A stretch of DNA of 64,000 nt, from assembly GCF_024171925.1 (NCBI RefSeq), contig NZ_JAMTCO010000003.1, forward strand, positions 372,001 through 436,000. Direction: 5' to 3'. Shown here one piece after another: positions 7,426 to 17,336 of the stretch. How positions within the stretch are numbered: the stretch's first letter is position 1; each line of letters opens with the position of its first letter. A model generated the notes under the pieces. That model was given only the letters and a program-made list of their open reading frames with translations, did no database searches and was not told where the DNA came from. A program made the translations under genes and the position numbers. This stretch comes from Actinokineospora diospyrosa (lineage in GTDB: Bacteria > Actinomycetota > Actinomycetes > Mycobacteriales > Pseudonocardiaceae).

Positions 7426-8463
7426 CTAGAGGATTCCCTTGTACGCGATCACCACATCGCGGACGATGGCCTGGTCGACCCGGTGGGAGAAGCCGAGGTA
7501 GGCCCCCTCGTCGAGTGGCTTCAGACCGGCGGATGCCAGAGCGTCAACCAGTGCCTCGCGCGGAACCACATTGGTGTTCCACGACAGCGCCACCGTTCCG
7601 CCTGTGCGCAGCAAGGAAACCCAGCCCGGTAGTGCTGCCCGGACCAGCTCCAAAGGACCGCGGTGGAGGCCGCCACCGGCACGGCTACCGTGTTGGACGC
7701 CGTAAGGGGCGTCGGCCACGATCACGTCGAAAGTGGCCGCTCGGTGGAACTTCGTCGCCTCGGTGGTGTCCGCGTTGACGTAGTCGAGGCTGAGGGCGTC
7801 GCCTGCCTTGTAGCTGTCCTTGTCGATCCCGACCGTTGCGGTCAACCGGCGTGCGATGACCTTGCCTTCGCGGCGTACGCGGGTGACCTCGGCGCTGTGC
7901 TTGAGCCGCTTGCGCTTGAGCCAGGTCTGCAAGAACGTCGAGTACGCGTCGAAGTCCTTCATGTCCAGATCGATCCCGGCGGTGTTGTACCCGTACATCA
8001 GCGCTTGGTTGAGCGTCGTCCCCCGACCGCACATCGGGTCGAGTACGCGAAGCCTCCGGTCCAGCATCTCGCCTGCGAAGTCCGATGACGCTACCGCGAG
8101 GTTCAGCATCAGCTTGGTGAAGTGCTCGTTTGTCTTGCCCGAGTACTTCTGGATGGTGATCAGGTCGTCGTCGAACTTGTCGAGCGCGGTTAGCTCTACT
8201 GGGGCGAGGAGGTCATCCCGCCGCTCGAACAGGGCGTACGCCGACGACAGGTTCGCCAGGTAGCGCACGTCGCGCTCCTCGAGGTCCTCGGCGTCGAAGC
8301 CGAGGTAGGGCACCCCGCCGATGCGCACCGGCTCGATCCCGCCGATCCGGCCACCCAGCACCCGCTCGCCGAACACCGCCAGTTCGGCGGCCATCAGGTC
8401 GACCGACGAGTCGGCGTAGACGCGGTTCAACGCGGGCCGCACGAGCAGTGCGTAGCTGGGCAT
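7426..8463 (-). CDS. TRM11-like SAM-dependent RNA/DNA methyltransferase
   Basis: A 345-residue methyltransferase. The SAM-binding motif is LDPMCGRGTTLNQAL and the catalytic motif is VADAPYGVQ, a variant of the (D/N)PPY motif of N6-adenine or N2-guanine amino-methyltransferases. The N-terminal half resembles the region preceding the catalytic domain in TRM11-type tRNA methyltransferases, so tRNA is the likeliest substrate, but this is inferred. The ATG at 8463 (MPSYALLVRP) is chosen because the upstream extension reads across the promoter region. It is divergent from the ArsR regulator gene. Confidence 0.8.
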   Translation of the reverse strand: MPSYALLVRPALNRVYADSSVDLMAAELAVFGERVLGGRIGGIEPVRIGGVPYLGFDAEDLEERDVRYLANLSSAYALFERRDDLLAPVELTALDKFDDDLITIQKYSGKTNEHFTKLMLNLAVASSDFAGEMLDRRLRVLDPMCGRGTTLNQALMYGYNTAGIDLDMKDFDAYSTFLQTWLKRKRLKHSAEVTRVRREGKVIARRLTATVGIDKDSYKAGDALSLDYVNADTTEATKFHRAATFDVIVADAPYGVQHGSRAGGGLHRGPLELVRAALPGWVSLLRTGGTVALSWNTNVVPREALVDALASAGLKPLDEGAYLGFSHRVDQAIVRDVVIAYKGIL

Positions 8464-8521
8464 TGGCTCCCGATCGTGGCGAGAGATGGGCAGGTCAGGG
8501 GCAGGGTACGGGCTCCGGTCG

Positions 8522-8560
8522 CCGACAACTCCGGTCGTCCTTGACAACAAAAGTTGTCGG
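8522..8560. promoter_or_regulatory. Operator with three GACAACT half-sites before ArsR gene
   Basis: CCGACAACT (8522-8530) and AGTTGTCGG (8552-8560) are perfect 9-base complements, and an inner GACAAC-AAAA-GTTGTC (8543-8558) shares the right arm. TTGACA at 8541 within it can serve as a -35 hexamer. The site lies just upstream of the ArsR-type gene, which likely autoregulates through it. Confidence 0.6.
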
Positions 8561-8575
8561 TGAGAGGCTGGGCCC

Positions 8576-9169
8576 ATGTTCGATGTGGCGGTGATCGAGG
8601 ACCCGGCGGCCGCCGAGGTCACGCTGGACCCGGTGCGGTCAGCCCTGCTGGCCGCGCTCGCCGAGCCCGGCTCGGCCAGTTCGCTGGCCGCGGTGGTCGG
8701 GCTGCCCCGGCAGAAGGTCAACTACCACCTCCGCGCGCTCGAGAAGCACGGGCTGGTCGAACTGGTGGAGGAGCGGCGCAAGGGGAACTGCACCGAGCGC
8801 GTTCTTCGCGCTACCGCGGCTTCTTACGTGATTTCGCCCGCCGCGCTGTCCGCTGTGGCCCCCGACCCGTCGAAGTCGCCGGATCAGCTCTCCGCGCGGT
8901 GGCTGCTCGCCTTGGCCGCCCGCTTGGTGCGGGAACTGGGGCAGCTCATCGCAGGCGCGATGGCCGCTAAGCAGCGGTTGGCGACCTACGCGAGCGACTC
9001 CGAGATCACCTTCGCGACGGCGGCCGACCGCGCCGCCTTCGCGGGCGAGTTGCAGGACGCGGTTGCTGGCCTCGTGCGCAAGTACCACGCGGAGAACGCG
9101 CCAGAGGGCCGCAAGCACCGGTTCATCGTGGCGCTGCACCCCAGTCTCAAGCCCCAGCAAGACCGCTGA
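8576..9169 (+). CDS. ArsR-type winged-helix regulator
   Basis: A 197-residue protein with an N-terminal winged helix-turn-helix: DPVRSALLAALAEPGSASSL, then the recognition helix GLPRQKVNYHLRALEKHG and wing VEERRKGNCTERVL. The C-terminal 110 residues are helical, of the extended type commonly found paired with SRPBCC proteins. No cysteine cluster suggests a metal sensor. The next gene, 49 bases on, is an SRPBCC protein, so the two form a regulator/effector operon controlled by the inverted repeat upstream. Confidence 0.85.
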   Translation: MFDVAVIEDPAAAEVTLDPVRSALLAALAEPGSASSLAAVVGLPRQKVNYHLRALEKHGLVELVEERRKGNCTERVLRATAASYVISPAALSAVAPDPSKSPDQLSARWLLALAARLVRELGQLIAGAMAAKQRLATYASDSEITFATAADRAAFAGELQDAVAGLVRKYHAENAPEGRKHRFIVALHPSLKPQQDR

Positions 9170-9218
9170 ACACCAGCACCTCAGCACTCTAAGAACCCAG
9201 GACCCGAAGGAACCAGTT

Positions 9219-9932
9219 ATGTCGAAGCAGTTCGAGATCCGCCGCGAGGTCGTTGTCGAGGCCACCCCCGAGCAGGTCTTCAACGCCATCACCGAGAACA
9301 ACGGCTCCTGGCTGTTCCCGATGCCGTTGCCCGACTCGGACGGATCCGTCGACGCGTCCGGTAGCCGCGTCACGGCCTGGGACCCGCCGCACGAGGTCTC
9401 CGTCCGGACCGAAGGGCCGGACGGCTGGTTCAACGCCTTGGAGCACATCATCGAGGCGCGCGACGGTGGCACTACCGTCCTGCGGTACGTCCACAGCGGC
9501 ATCTTCGCCGACGACTGGGACACCCAGTACGACGGCGCGGGTAAGCACACCGACTTCTACCTCCACTCCCTCGGGCAATACGTCAAGTTCTTCCCCGGGC
9601 AGGCCGCCACCTACGTCGCTGCGGACGGCCCGGCAGCGTCAACTGCACAGGGCTCTGTGGACGTGCTGCGCCGGGCTCTTGGCGTTACCGCGGTCGGCGA
9701 CCGGATCCAGGTGGATGTGCCCGGCCTGGACCCGGTCGACGTTGAGATCGACTACCTGGAGGGCCAGTTCATCGGCCTCCGCTCCGGCGACGCTCTCTAC
9801 CGCTTCTACTGCCGTGAGCCGTGGGGCGCGCCGGTTTCGTTGGCGCACCACCTGTTCGTGGCCCCCGAGGATGTCGACGCCGACAAGACCACCGAGGCGT
9901 GGCAGAACTGGCTGAATGGCGTGTTCGCCTGA
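9219..9932 (+). CDS. SRPBCC (AHSA1-like) ligand-binding protein
   Basis: A 237-residue protein of the START/Bet v1 fold. The N-terminus FEIRREVVVEATPEQVFNAI is the classic SRPBCC opening, followed by WLFPMP and a beta-rich middle with WFNALEHIIEARDGG. Such proteins bind hydrophobic ligands; the AHSA1 branch often accompanies ArsR regulators. The C-terminal third (after about residue 145) is longer than the minimal domain. ATG at 9219 has AAGGAA eight bases upstream. A rho-independent terminator follows at 10036. Confidence 0.8.
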   Translation: MSKQFEIRREVVVEATPEQVFNAITENNGSWLFPMPLPDSDGSVDASGSRVTAWDPPHEVSVRTEGPDGWFNALEHIIEARDGGTTVLRYVHSGIFADDWDTQYDGAGKHTDFYLHSLGQYVKFFPGQAATYVAADGPAASTAQGSVDVLRRALGVTAVGDRIQVDVPGLDPVDVEIDYLEGQFIGLRSGDALYRFYCREPWGAPVSLAHHLFVAPEDVDADKTTEAWQNWLNGVFA

Positions 9933-10035
9933 GCTGCCCTCTCCGTATAGCCCTCACTGGATCAGGTAGCGATAAGAGCAAACGGTAGGGCTACCTGGCT
10001 GAGGTTGTGCGGAGGCCTAGGACCTATTCGTGGAG

Positions 10036-10067
10036 AAACGCCCCGGGACGGAAACCCGGGGCGTTTT
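10036..10067 (+). terminator. Rho-independent terminator
   Basis: AAACGCCCCGGG and CCCGGGGCGTTT form a 12-base stem with a seven-base loop (ACGGAAA), followed by a short T-run. It ends the ArsR/SRPBCC transcript about 100 bases past its stop; the A-rich opposite side lets it also act on transcripts arriving from the right. Confidence 0.85.
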
Positions 10068-10139
10068 CCTGTCCGCCCACATCGGCGAAACCGGACCGGA
10101 GACCGGCGGATGGCCTGGGAATTGGCAGCTTACAAAGTG

Positions 10140-10247
10140 CTACTTCCACCGATCGCGGGAACAGCTCCACCACACCAGCGCCGCGTAGACGAGCAGCACC
10201 GGCACGATGAGTCCTAGGACCAACTGCCAGACGTCGCCCCCGCTCAT
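10140..10247 (-). CDS. 35-residue single-pass membrane protein
   Basis: A 36-codon gene whose ATG overlaps the stop of the upstream gene (ATGA at 10244-10247), so it is translationally coupled. The peptide opens MSGGDVWQ, has one membrane span of about 19 residues (LVLGLIVPVLLVYAALVWW) and ends in a basic tail, CSRDRWK. No family is recognised. Coupling and the clean membrane segment argue that it is real; it may anchor or modulate the partner encoded upstream. Confidence 0.6.
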   Translation of the reverse strand: MSGGDVWQLVLGLIVPVLLVYAALVWWSCSRDRWK

Positions 10248-10594
10248 GGGATCCACAGCGAGCTCGACCGGATGACCAGGGTCGGCGCCCCCGGTTCACC
10301 CGGCACCGGCAGGTCGAGCAGGTCGCTGACCACCTCGACCAGGTCCGTCCCGTCCTTCATCCACACCACCCCCTCGGCGACGAGCCGGTTGGCCAGCACG
10401 TGGTGCCGGTCGAAGACGAACACCGCGTCGGTGAACCGCTCCTCGGTGTGCGTCGCGGCGACGCCGACCAGCTCGTCGTTCTCGGTCAGCAGGTGGAATC
10501 GCCACTGCCGTTCGCGCAGTGCCACCAGCGCGCTCAGTTCCGGGAAGCGCCGCAGTGCCTCGTCTTGCGTGATGGGGTCCTGGGTACCGGTCAT
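10244..10594 (-). CDS. Unknown protein divergent from XRE regulator
   Basis: A 116-residue protein of unknown function. It has an N-terminal helix (DEALRRFPELSALVALRERQW) and a beta-rich part (FHLLTENDELVGVAATH, TDAVFVFDRHHVLANRL). The ATG at 10594 has ACGGAG nine bases upstream. It is divergent from a DUF5753-type XRE regulator and overlaps the start of a small membrane protein. In actinomycetes such XRE regulators often control small neighbouring genes, so this pair is a plausible target. Confidence 0.7.
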   Translation of the reverse strand: MTGTQDPITQDEALRRFPELSALVALRERQWRFHLLTENDELVGVAATHTEERFTDAVFVFDRHHVLANRLVAEGVVWMKDGTDLVEVVSDLLDLPVPGEPGAPTLVIRSSSLWIP

Positions 10595-10759
10595 CACCAA
10601 CTCCGTGTCCTGTGATCTACAATCAGAAACCGATTCGCTCAGAGTCTCGTGCCGCCCAGCCGGGTTCGGCGACGCGTTTGCGATACGAGCATCCGGCGAT
10701 TCATTCGCCCGGTCGGTCACCGTTGGTTGTCTCCGGCCTGTCAACAAAAAGGGGTAAGC

Positions 10760-11575
10760 ATGGCCAGGACGCCCAAGGCCGTCGCGTTGGGGAACGTGCT
10801 GCGTCGGACCAGGGAGCAGTGCGAGCTGTCCCTGCGCGAGGTGGCGCTGTCGCTCAACCGGGACGCGCCGACGCTCTCGCGCTACGAGAGCGGGCACCGG
10901 ATTCCCAAGCCAGAGCTGGTTTCCCGCATGTTCGCCACCTACGGCGTCGACGGCGCGCGCCACGACGAACTGATGACCCTCGCGTACCGGCTGGACGATC
11001 CACAGTGGTTCGCGACCAGTGATGTCGAGCGGCGCCAGCAGGAAGCCGCCTATGTGGAGCACGAGCACGATGCCAACGGCATTGTGCAAGTTTCGCCATT
11101 GGTCTTGCCGGAGCTGTTGCAGATCCCGGCGGTCCTCAGGTCCACCCGCTCTGTCGAGGAGGTGGAGAACACGCTGCGCCGCCAAGAGGTCATCACCGGA
11201 GTTAGGCCTACCCGGTTCACCGCGTTGATCGGCATCTCCGCGCTACACCAGAACATCGGCGGAGTTGACGCTGCCGTGCAGCAACTGGACCACCTCGTCG
11301 CCATGGCTCGACGTCCACACATAGAGCTGCGGGTAACCCCAACTGGGCTCGGATGGCACCCCGGCCTGGATGGCCCGTTCACCATCATCGACTCCAAGCG
11401 CGTAGGCCCGGTGACCTTCGTCGCGACCAAGACATCCACCCTCTGGCTCCACCGCGCCGAGGACGTCGACATCTACCAAGAGGCCACCAAGTTCATCCGG
11501 GATGTCTCATTCACCCCGGCGGACAGCATCCGCATCATCGATGGCATGGCCCGCCGCCTCAGCGAGGCGCCTTAG
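10760..11575 (+). CDS. XRE-family regulator with DUF5753 domain
   Basis: A 271-residue regulator. Residues about 8-65 are the helix-turn-helix (LGNVLRRTREQCELSLREVA, RYESGHRIP). The rest is the DUF5753 ligand-like domain: VEHEHDANGIVQVSPLVLPELLQI, then QEVITGVRPTRFTALIG, TPTGLGWHPGLDGPFTIID and the closing region with WLHRAEDVDIYQEA. This architecture is common in actinomycetes, often near small DUF397-type genes, which I do not see here. Start ATG has AAGGGG six bases upstream. Confidence 0.85.
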   Translation: MARTPKAVALGNVLRRTREQCELSLREVALSLNRDAPTLSRYESGHRIPKPELVSRMFATYGVDGARHDELMTLAYRLDDPQWFATSDVERRQQEAAYVEHEHDANGIVQVSPLVLPELLQIPAVLRSTRSVEEVENTLRRQEVITGVRPTRFTALIGISALHQNIGGVDAAVQQLDHLVAMARRPHIELRVTPTGLGWHPGLDGPFTIIDSKRVGPVTFVATKTSTLWLHRAEDVDIYQEATKFIRDVSFTPADSIRIIDGMARRLSEAP

Positions 11576-11642
11576 CGACTCACAGAGAACTGCCGGCTTT
11601 CTCGTAGGTTGGCCACAGCGTCCGTGCCGAAGATAACTGCTC

Positions 11643-12790
11643 ATGAGACGCGGGTGGCTCGTCAACGGGCTCTTGGCTGTGGTCCTGGTCGGGGTAGGGC
11701 TCGGCGGGTACTTCTTGTTCTTCGACAGTGGCACCGAACCGGCGGCCGCGGCGACGACCCGGACGGCGGCGGTCACCGCGCGGGACGTCACCGAGACGGT
11801 GACCGCTTCCGGGGCCGTGCAGAGCGGCTACACCGGGACGGCTTCCTTCGGCACGGCGGGGACCGTCGCCACGGTGAACGTCAAGGTCGGCGACGTCGTG
11901 TCGAAGGGGCAGACCCTCGGCACCCTGGACACCTCCCAGGCCAAGCTGCAGCTGACGATCGCGCAGAACAACCTCAGCCAGGCGGTGACCAACCGGGACA
12001 CCGCGGCCGACGCGGGCAAGGACACCGACCAGCTCGACAACCAGGTCACCCAGGCGGTGCTGGCCAGGGATCAGGCCAAGGCATCCCTTGCCGCGATGAC
12101 GTTGGCGGCGCCGGGCGACGGCACGATCACCTCGGTCGGCGTGTCCGTCGGGGCTAAGGCGGGGGCGGGTGGCTCTAGTTCGAGCTCAACCTCGACAACG
12201 GCCTCGGGCGACTTCGTCATCACCGACTTGAAGAACCTCACGCTCCACGCGGACGTGGCGGAGAGCGACGTTAGCAAGCTCAAGGTAGGCCAGACTGCGA
12301 CCGTTACCGTCAACGCGCTGCCCAACGAACCCATTCAGGCAGCGGTAACCGCGGTCGACCTTCTCCCGACGACCGCCAGCAACGTCGTCCAGTACGGCAC
12401 CACGCTCTCCCTGACCAGCCCGCCCGCGAACCTCAAGCCCGGGCAATCCGCGAGTGTGACCATCACCGTCGCGAACGCCGCGAACGCGCTGGCGGTCCCC
12501 TCGGCCGCGGTGCAGACGGTGGGCAACGCCAGCTCGGTCACTGTCGTAGAGAACGGCCAAGAGACACGCCGGACAGTGGAGTTGGGCGTCAAGGGCGACA
12601 CCTACGTCCAGGTCCTCTCCGGCCTGACCGAGAACGAGCAGGTACTCCTGCCGCAGGTGGCCACCAGCACGCAGAACAACAACAACCGCAACGCGGGTGG
12701 CCTTGGTGGCGCGGGCGGTGGCTTCGGCGGCACAGGTGGTACGGGTGGCGGCGCGAGGCCCGGCGGTACCGGTGGAACCGGGCCGGGCCG

Positions 12791-12794
<4 letters not shown>
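11643..12794 (+). CDS. MacA-like periplasmic adaptor (membrane fusion protein)
   Basis: A 383-residue HlyD/MacA-type adaptor. An N-terminal anchor (residues about 7-27) is followed by a biotinyl-lipoyl domain (GTAGTVATVNVKVGDVVSKG), a short coiled-coil hairpin around residues 100-145, a second lipoyl half (LAAPGDGTITSVGVSVG), a beta-barrel, and a C-terminal Gly/Thr-rich tail. In Gram-positives such proteins link an ABC permease to the cell surface. It starts a five-gene operon; its stop overlaps the start of the ATPase gene. The export substrate is unknown. Confidence 0.85.
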
Positions 12795-13473
<679 letters not shown>

Positions 13474-13477
<4 letters not shown>

Positions 13478-14673
13478 GGTTCACCGAGGTCCTGGCGTTC
13501 GCCGTGCGCGGAGTCACGGCGAACAAGCTCCGGTCGGCGCTGACCACGCTGGGCATCATGATCGGCGTCGCCTCGGTCATCCTGCTCATCGCGGTCGGCA
13601 ACGGCGCCTCCCAGTCGGTGCAGCAGAGCATCGCCGGGCTGGGCACCAACGTGCTGACCGTCTCCCCGCAGCGCGCGCAGGCGGGCTCCTCGACCAAGCC
13701 GCTGACCACCGCCGACGCCAAGGCCCTCGCCGACCCGGTCGAGGCGCCCGCGGTGAAGTCGGCGTCCCCGGTCACCTCCACCTCGGCGACGGCCGCCCAC
13801 GGTTCGGTCAGCTACAGCATCTCCCAGTTCCTCGGCACCGACCCGGCCTACTTCGGTACCACTAACAGCTCTGTCGCCCAAGGCGCGCTGTTCAGTGCTG
13901 ATGACCTTGCCCAGGGACGCAAGGTCGTGGTCATCGGTGCCACAGTCGCCACTCAGCTGTTCCCCACCGGTAGCCCTGTCGGGGAATCCATCCTCGTCAA
14001 CAACATCCCGTTCACCGTGGTGGGCGTGTTGGCAACCAAGGGCTCTAGCGGGCTACAAGACGCTGATGACACTGCCGTGGCGCCACTAAGCACCGTGCAG
14101 AACGCTCTTACCGGCTATGGCAGCTTGTCCCAGATCGTCGTGCAGGCCACGAGCGCTGACACCATCAGCGACGCTCAAGCCCAGGTGACCACGATCCTCG
14201 ACGGGCGGCACAAGGTCGGGTTCGGGCAGCAGGCCGACTACCGCATCCTCAGCCAAGAGCAGTTGCTGACCGCGCGCACCGCCACCACCGACACGTTCAC
14301 CGTGCTGCTGGCGTCGGTCGCGGCGATCTCGCTGCTCGTCGGCGGCATCGGCGTCACGAACATCATGCTGGTCACCGTCACCGAGCGAATCCGCGAGATC
14401 GGCATCCGCAAGGCGGTCGGTGCGCGGCGCGGCGCCATCTTGGGGCAGTTCCTGCTGGAGGCAACCATGCTCAGCCTCTTCGGTGGCGCGCTCGGCGTGG
14501 CGGTCGGCTTCATCGGCGCCCGGTTCACGATTGCGGGCATCACGCCGGTGATCGTGCCTTCGTCGGTCTTGCTCGCCTTCGCCGTGTCAGCGCTGATCGG
14601 CCTCTTCTTCGGCAGCTACCCGGCGAGCCGCGCCGCTCGCCTCCGTCCCATCGAAGCACTGCGACACGAATAG
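13474..14673 (+). CDS. MacB-like ABC transporter permease
   Basis: A 399-residue permease with the MacB layout: one membrane segment near residues 20-42, a large extracytoplasmic MacB-PCD domain (about 45-275), then three segments near 285-310, 325-355 and 365-385 forming the FtsX domain. ERIREIGIRKAVGARRG is the conserved coupling region. Its third-codon composition changes abruptly within the gene: about 13850-14200 uses many A/T-ending codons while both flanks are nearly all G/C-ending. Confidence 0.88.
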
Positions 14674-14683
14674 GGGTTTGGCC

Positions 14684-15229
14684 TTGACCACACCAGAGCA
14701 GGACCCGCTGTTGGCCCAGCCGGTCGGCGGTGACATCGACAAGGAGTTGCGCGCGGCGGGCAAGGGCGTCAGCAAGGTCACCATCGGGCTCGCGGTCGCC
14801 GTGCTCGTGGCGCTCGCCTTCGGCGGCGGTGCCCTCGTGCACAAGGCACTCGCCTCACCCGCCACCGCCTCACCCGCGACCGGCCAGGGCCGGGGCGGCT
14901 ACGGCGGACCGGGCGGGGGCTTCCCCGGTGGCGGTTACGGCGGCCAGAACGGACAGGGCGGTCAGAACGGGCAGAGCGGCGCACCGGGGCAGGGCCGGGG
15001 TGGCACGGTGGGCACCGTCGACCACGTCGAGGGTTCCACCGTGTACGTGAAGACGCAGGACGGTAAGGTCGTCAAGGTGTCCACATCGGACTCCACAACG
15101 GTCGACCTGGTCACCCAGGGCAAGCTCGCCGACCTCGCCGCGGGCGACCCGGTCGTGGTGCAGGGCCAGCAGGCCGCCGACGGGTCGGTGACCGCGCGGG
15201 CGCTGACCCGCAGGCAGGCGGCGGGGTGA
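14684..15229 (+). CDS. Membrane-anchored Gly-rich protein with DUF5666-like domain
   Basis: About 181 residues. A short cytoplasmic N-terminus is followed by one membrane segment (VTIGLAVAVLVALAFGGGAL), a Gly/Gln-rich linker with GQNG repeats, then an OB-like domain (GTVDHVEGSTVYVKTQDGKV, later DLAAGDPVVVQGQQ) matching the DUF5666 pattern. I choose the TTG at 14684, seven bases after GGGG; another TTG at 14678 is too close. Such proteins often sit between MacAB-like exporters and two-component genes; its exact role is unknown. Its stop overlaps the response-regulator start. Confidence 0.7.
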   Translation: MTTPEQDPLLAQPVGGDIDKELRAAGKGVSKVTIGLAVAVLVALAFGGGALVHKALASPATASPATGQGRGGYGGPGGGFPGGGYGGQNGQGGQNGQSGAPGQGRGGTVGTVDHVEGSTVYVKTQDGKVVKVSTSDSTTVDLVTQGKLADLAAGDPVVVQGQQAADGSVTARALTRRQAAG

Positions 15230-15909
15230 GCCCGGCGTCGCTGCTGGTCGTCGAGGACGACGACGGCATCCGCGACCTGCTGGCGACCAGCCTGCGGTTC
15301 GCGGGGTTCACCGTGGCCACCGCCGCGACCGGCACCGACGCGCTGCGCCAGGCCGAGCGGCTGCGCCCGGACCTGCTGGTGCTCGACGTGATGCTGCCCG
15401 ACCGGGACGGCTTCGACGTGCTGCGCAGGCTGCGCGCCGGTGGGCACGGGGTGCCGGTGCTGTTCCTGACCGCCCGCGACGCCAACCAGGACAAGGTCAC
15501 CGGCTTGACCATCGGCGGCGACGACTACGTGACCAAGCCGTTCAGCCTGGAGGAGGTCATCGCCCGGGTCACCGCGATCCTGCGCCGCACCCGGCCGTCC
15601 GACGCGGAGTCGGAGCGGTTGGCCGTGGGTGACCTCGAGTTGGACGTGGACAGCCACGTGGTGCGTAAGGCGGGCAAGTCGGTCGAGCTGTCGCCGACCG
15701 AGTTCAAGCTCTTGCACTACCTGCTGCGCAACGTGGGTCGCGTGGTGTCTAAGGCACAGATCCTCGACCAGGTGTGGAACTACGACTTCAACGGTGAGGC
15801 TGGCGTCGTCGAGTCCTACATCTCCTACCTGCGTCGCAAGGTCGACGACGGCGATCCGCGTCTTATCCACACCGTGCGCGGGTTCGGCTATGTGCTGCGG
15901 GCACCGTGA
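15226..15909 (+). CDS. OmpR-family response regulator
   Basis: A 227-residue regulator. The receiver domain carries the acidic pocket EDDDG, phosphoacceptor Asp54 in LVLDVMLPD and the conserved lysine in TKPFS. The C-terminal winged-helix domain includes LSPTEFKLLHYLL and ESYISYLRRKVD. It is coupled to the exporter genes upstream and the kinase downstream by stop/start overlaps, so it probably controls this operon in response to the exported or a related compound. Confidence 0.9.
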   Translation: MSPASLLVVEDDDGIRDLLATSLRFAGFTVATAATGTDALRQAERLRPDLLVLDVMLPDRDGFDVLRRLRAGGHGVPVLFLTARDANQDKVTGLTIGGDDYVTKPFSLEEVIARVTAILRRTRPSDAESERLAVGDLELDVDSHVVRKAGKSVELSPTEFKLLHYLLRNVGRVVSKAQILDQVWNYDFNGEAGVVESYISYLRRKVDDGDPRLIHTVRGFGYVLRAP

Positions 15910-17336
15910 GAGGCCTCGCGCGGGTTGGTGAGGCTTTCGGGCGGCTACCCCTGCGCGTGTACTTGGTGCTGGTCGTCGTTGTGCTCGCCGCGGCGGGTCT
16001 GCTCGGTACGTGGGCGATCGGCGCGCAGGTCATGCAGAACTACCTGCTCGGGCAGGTCGACGCTCGGTTGGACCGGCTCAGCGGGCAGGCCCAGCGCCAA
16101 CTGCTGATCGGTGTCGACCCGACCCGCTCCAACCGCGGCCCGGTCTGGGCGCAGTTGGAGTTGGTGGTCTTGCGCCACCCGGACGGGCAGGTCGTCGACG
16201 TCGGTCCGCGTCGCGACAGCGATGTCCGCCCGGCGTTGCCCGCGTTCGGCTCGGTCGAGCCCGGCAGCTACCTGACCGTCGACTCGATGGGCGACGCGTC
16301 GCCGCGGTGGCGGGTGCTGATCCGCCCGCTCGGCGAGGACGAGGTGGTCGTGGCCACCAGCCAAGCCGATGTCGACACGGCCGTCGACGACCTCCGGCGG
16401 ACGTTCCTGCTGATCAGCCTCGGCGCGTTGGTGCTGCTCGCGGCCACGGGGTATGCCCTGGTCCGGGGTGGTCTGCGCCCGTTGGAGGAGGTCGAGAGCA
16501 CCGCGGAGGGTATCGCCGCGGGTGACCTATCGCGCCGGGTGCCAGTGCGGCGACCGGGCAGCGAGGTCGGCAGGCTGGCTGTGTCGCTGAACGGGATGCT
16601 GGGTCAGATCGAGCAGGCCTTTCACGCGCGTGCCCGGTCGGAAGAGGCCGCTCGGATCTCCGAAGGACGCATGCGCCGGTTCGTCGCCGACGCCAGCCAT
16701 GAGCTGCGCACGCCTCTTACGTCTATCCGCGGCTACGCGGAGCTCTATCGACAAGGTGCTGTCTCCGATGTCGGTGAGGTGATGTCCCGCATCGAGGGAC
16801 AAGCCGAACGGATGAGCGCCTTGGTGGCCGACCTGTTGCTACTGGCGAGCCTGGACCGCCAACGCCCGTTGGAGCTCGCACCCGTCGATCTGGCTGTCCT
16901 TGCCGTTGACGCTGTGCACGAGGCTCGTGTTGTTGCACCCGATAGGTCTATCGCACTGAAGTTGGACATCGGCGACGAAGAGGCGATGGTGCTGGGGGAT
17001 ACCCAGCGATTGCGGCAGGTGGCAGCCAACCTCGTCGGCAACGCCCTCCGACACACGGCAGGCGCTGTGGAGGTCCGTGTCCGGTTGACGAGGCTCACCG
17101 CGGTGTTCGAGGTCGTCGACGAAGGGCCGGGGATGACCCCGGAGCAGGCGGAACGCGTGTTTGAGCGGTTCTACCGGGCTGATCCGTCACGGACCCAGGA
17201 AAGCGGCGGCACTGGGCTGGGGCTGGCGATCGTGGATGCCCTGGTCTTCGCCCATGGCGGCTCTATCGCCGTGCAGTCGACCCCGGCCGCGGGCACGACG
17301 TTCTCGGTAGCACTACCGAGACTTGTAGACGCGTAG
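15906..17336 (+). CDS. Sensor histidine kinase
   Basis: A 476-residue membrane kinase. Two membrane spans (about 17-37 and 167-187) bracket an extracytoplasmic sensor; a HAMP segment follows (about 188-240). The phosphoacceptor is His265 in ADASHELRTPLTSIRGY; the ATPase domain has LVGNALRHT (N box), DEGPGM (G1) and SGGTGLGLAI (G2). It pairs with the OmpR regulator just upstream. Its 3' end overlaps the 3' end of modC on the other strand by 24 bases. Confidence 0.9.
   Translation: MRGLARVGEAFGRLPLRVYLVLVVVVLAAAGLLGTWAIGAQVMQNYLLGQVDARLDRLSGQAQRQLLIGVDPTRSNRGPVWAQLELVVLRHPDGQVVDVGPRRDSDVRPALPAFGSVEPGSYLTVDSMGDASPRWRVLIRPLGEDEVVVATSQADVDTAVDDLRRTFLLISLGALVLLAATGYALVRGGLRPLEEVESTAEGIAAGDLSRRVPVRRPGSEVGRLAVSLNGMLGQIEQAFHARARSEEAARISEGRMRRFVADASHELRTPLTSIRGYAELYRQGAVSDVGEVMSRIEGQAERMSALVADLLLLASLDRQRPLELAPVDLAVLAVDAVHEARVVAPDRSIALKLDIGDEEAMVLGDTQRLRQVAANLVGNALRHTAGAVEVRVRLTRLTAVFEVVDEGPGMTPEQAERVFERFYRADPSRTQESGGTGLGLAIVDALVFAHGGSIAVQSTPAAGTTFSVALPRLVDA

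Noticed and set aside
9063-9932. Longer start for the SRPBCC protein
   Set aside because: The upstream extension is out of family pattern and overlaps the ArsR gene; ATG at 9219 has a ribosome site and starts the domain.
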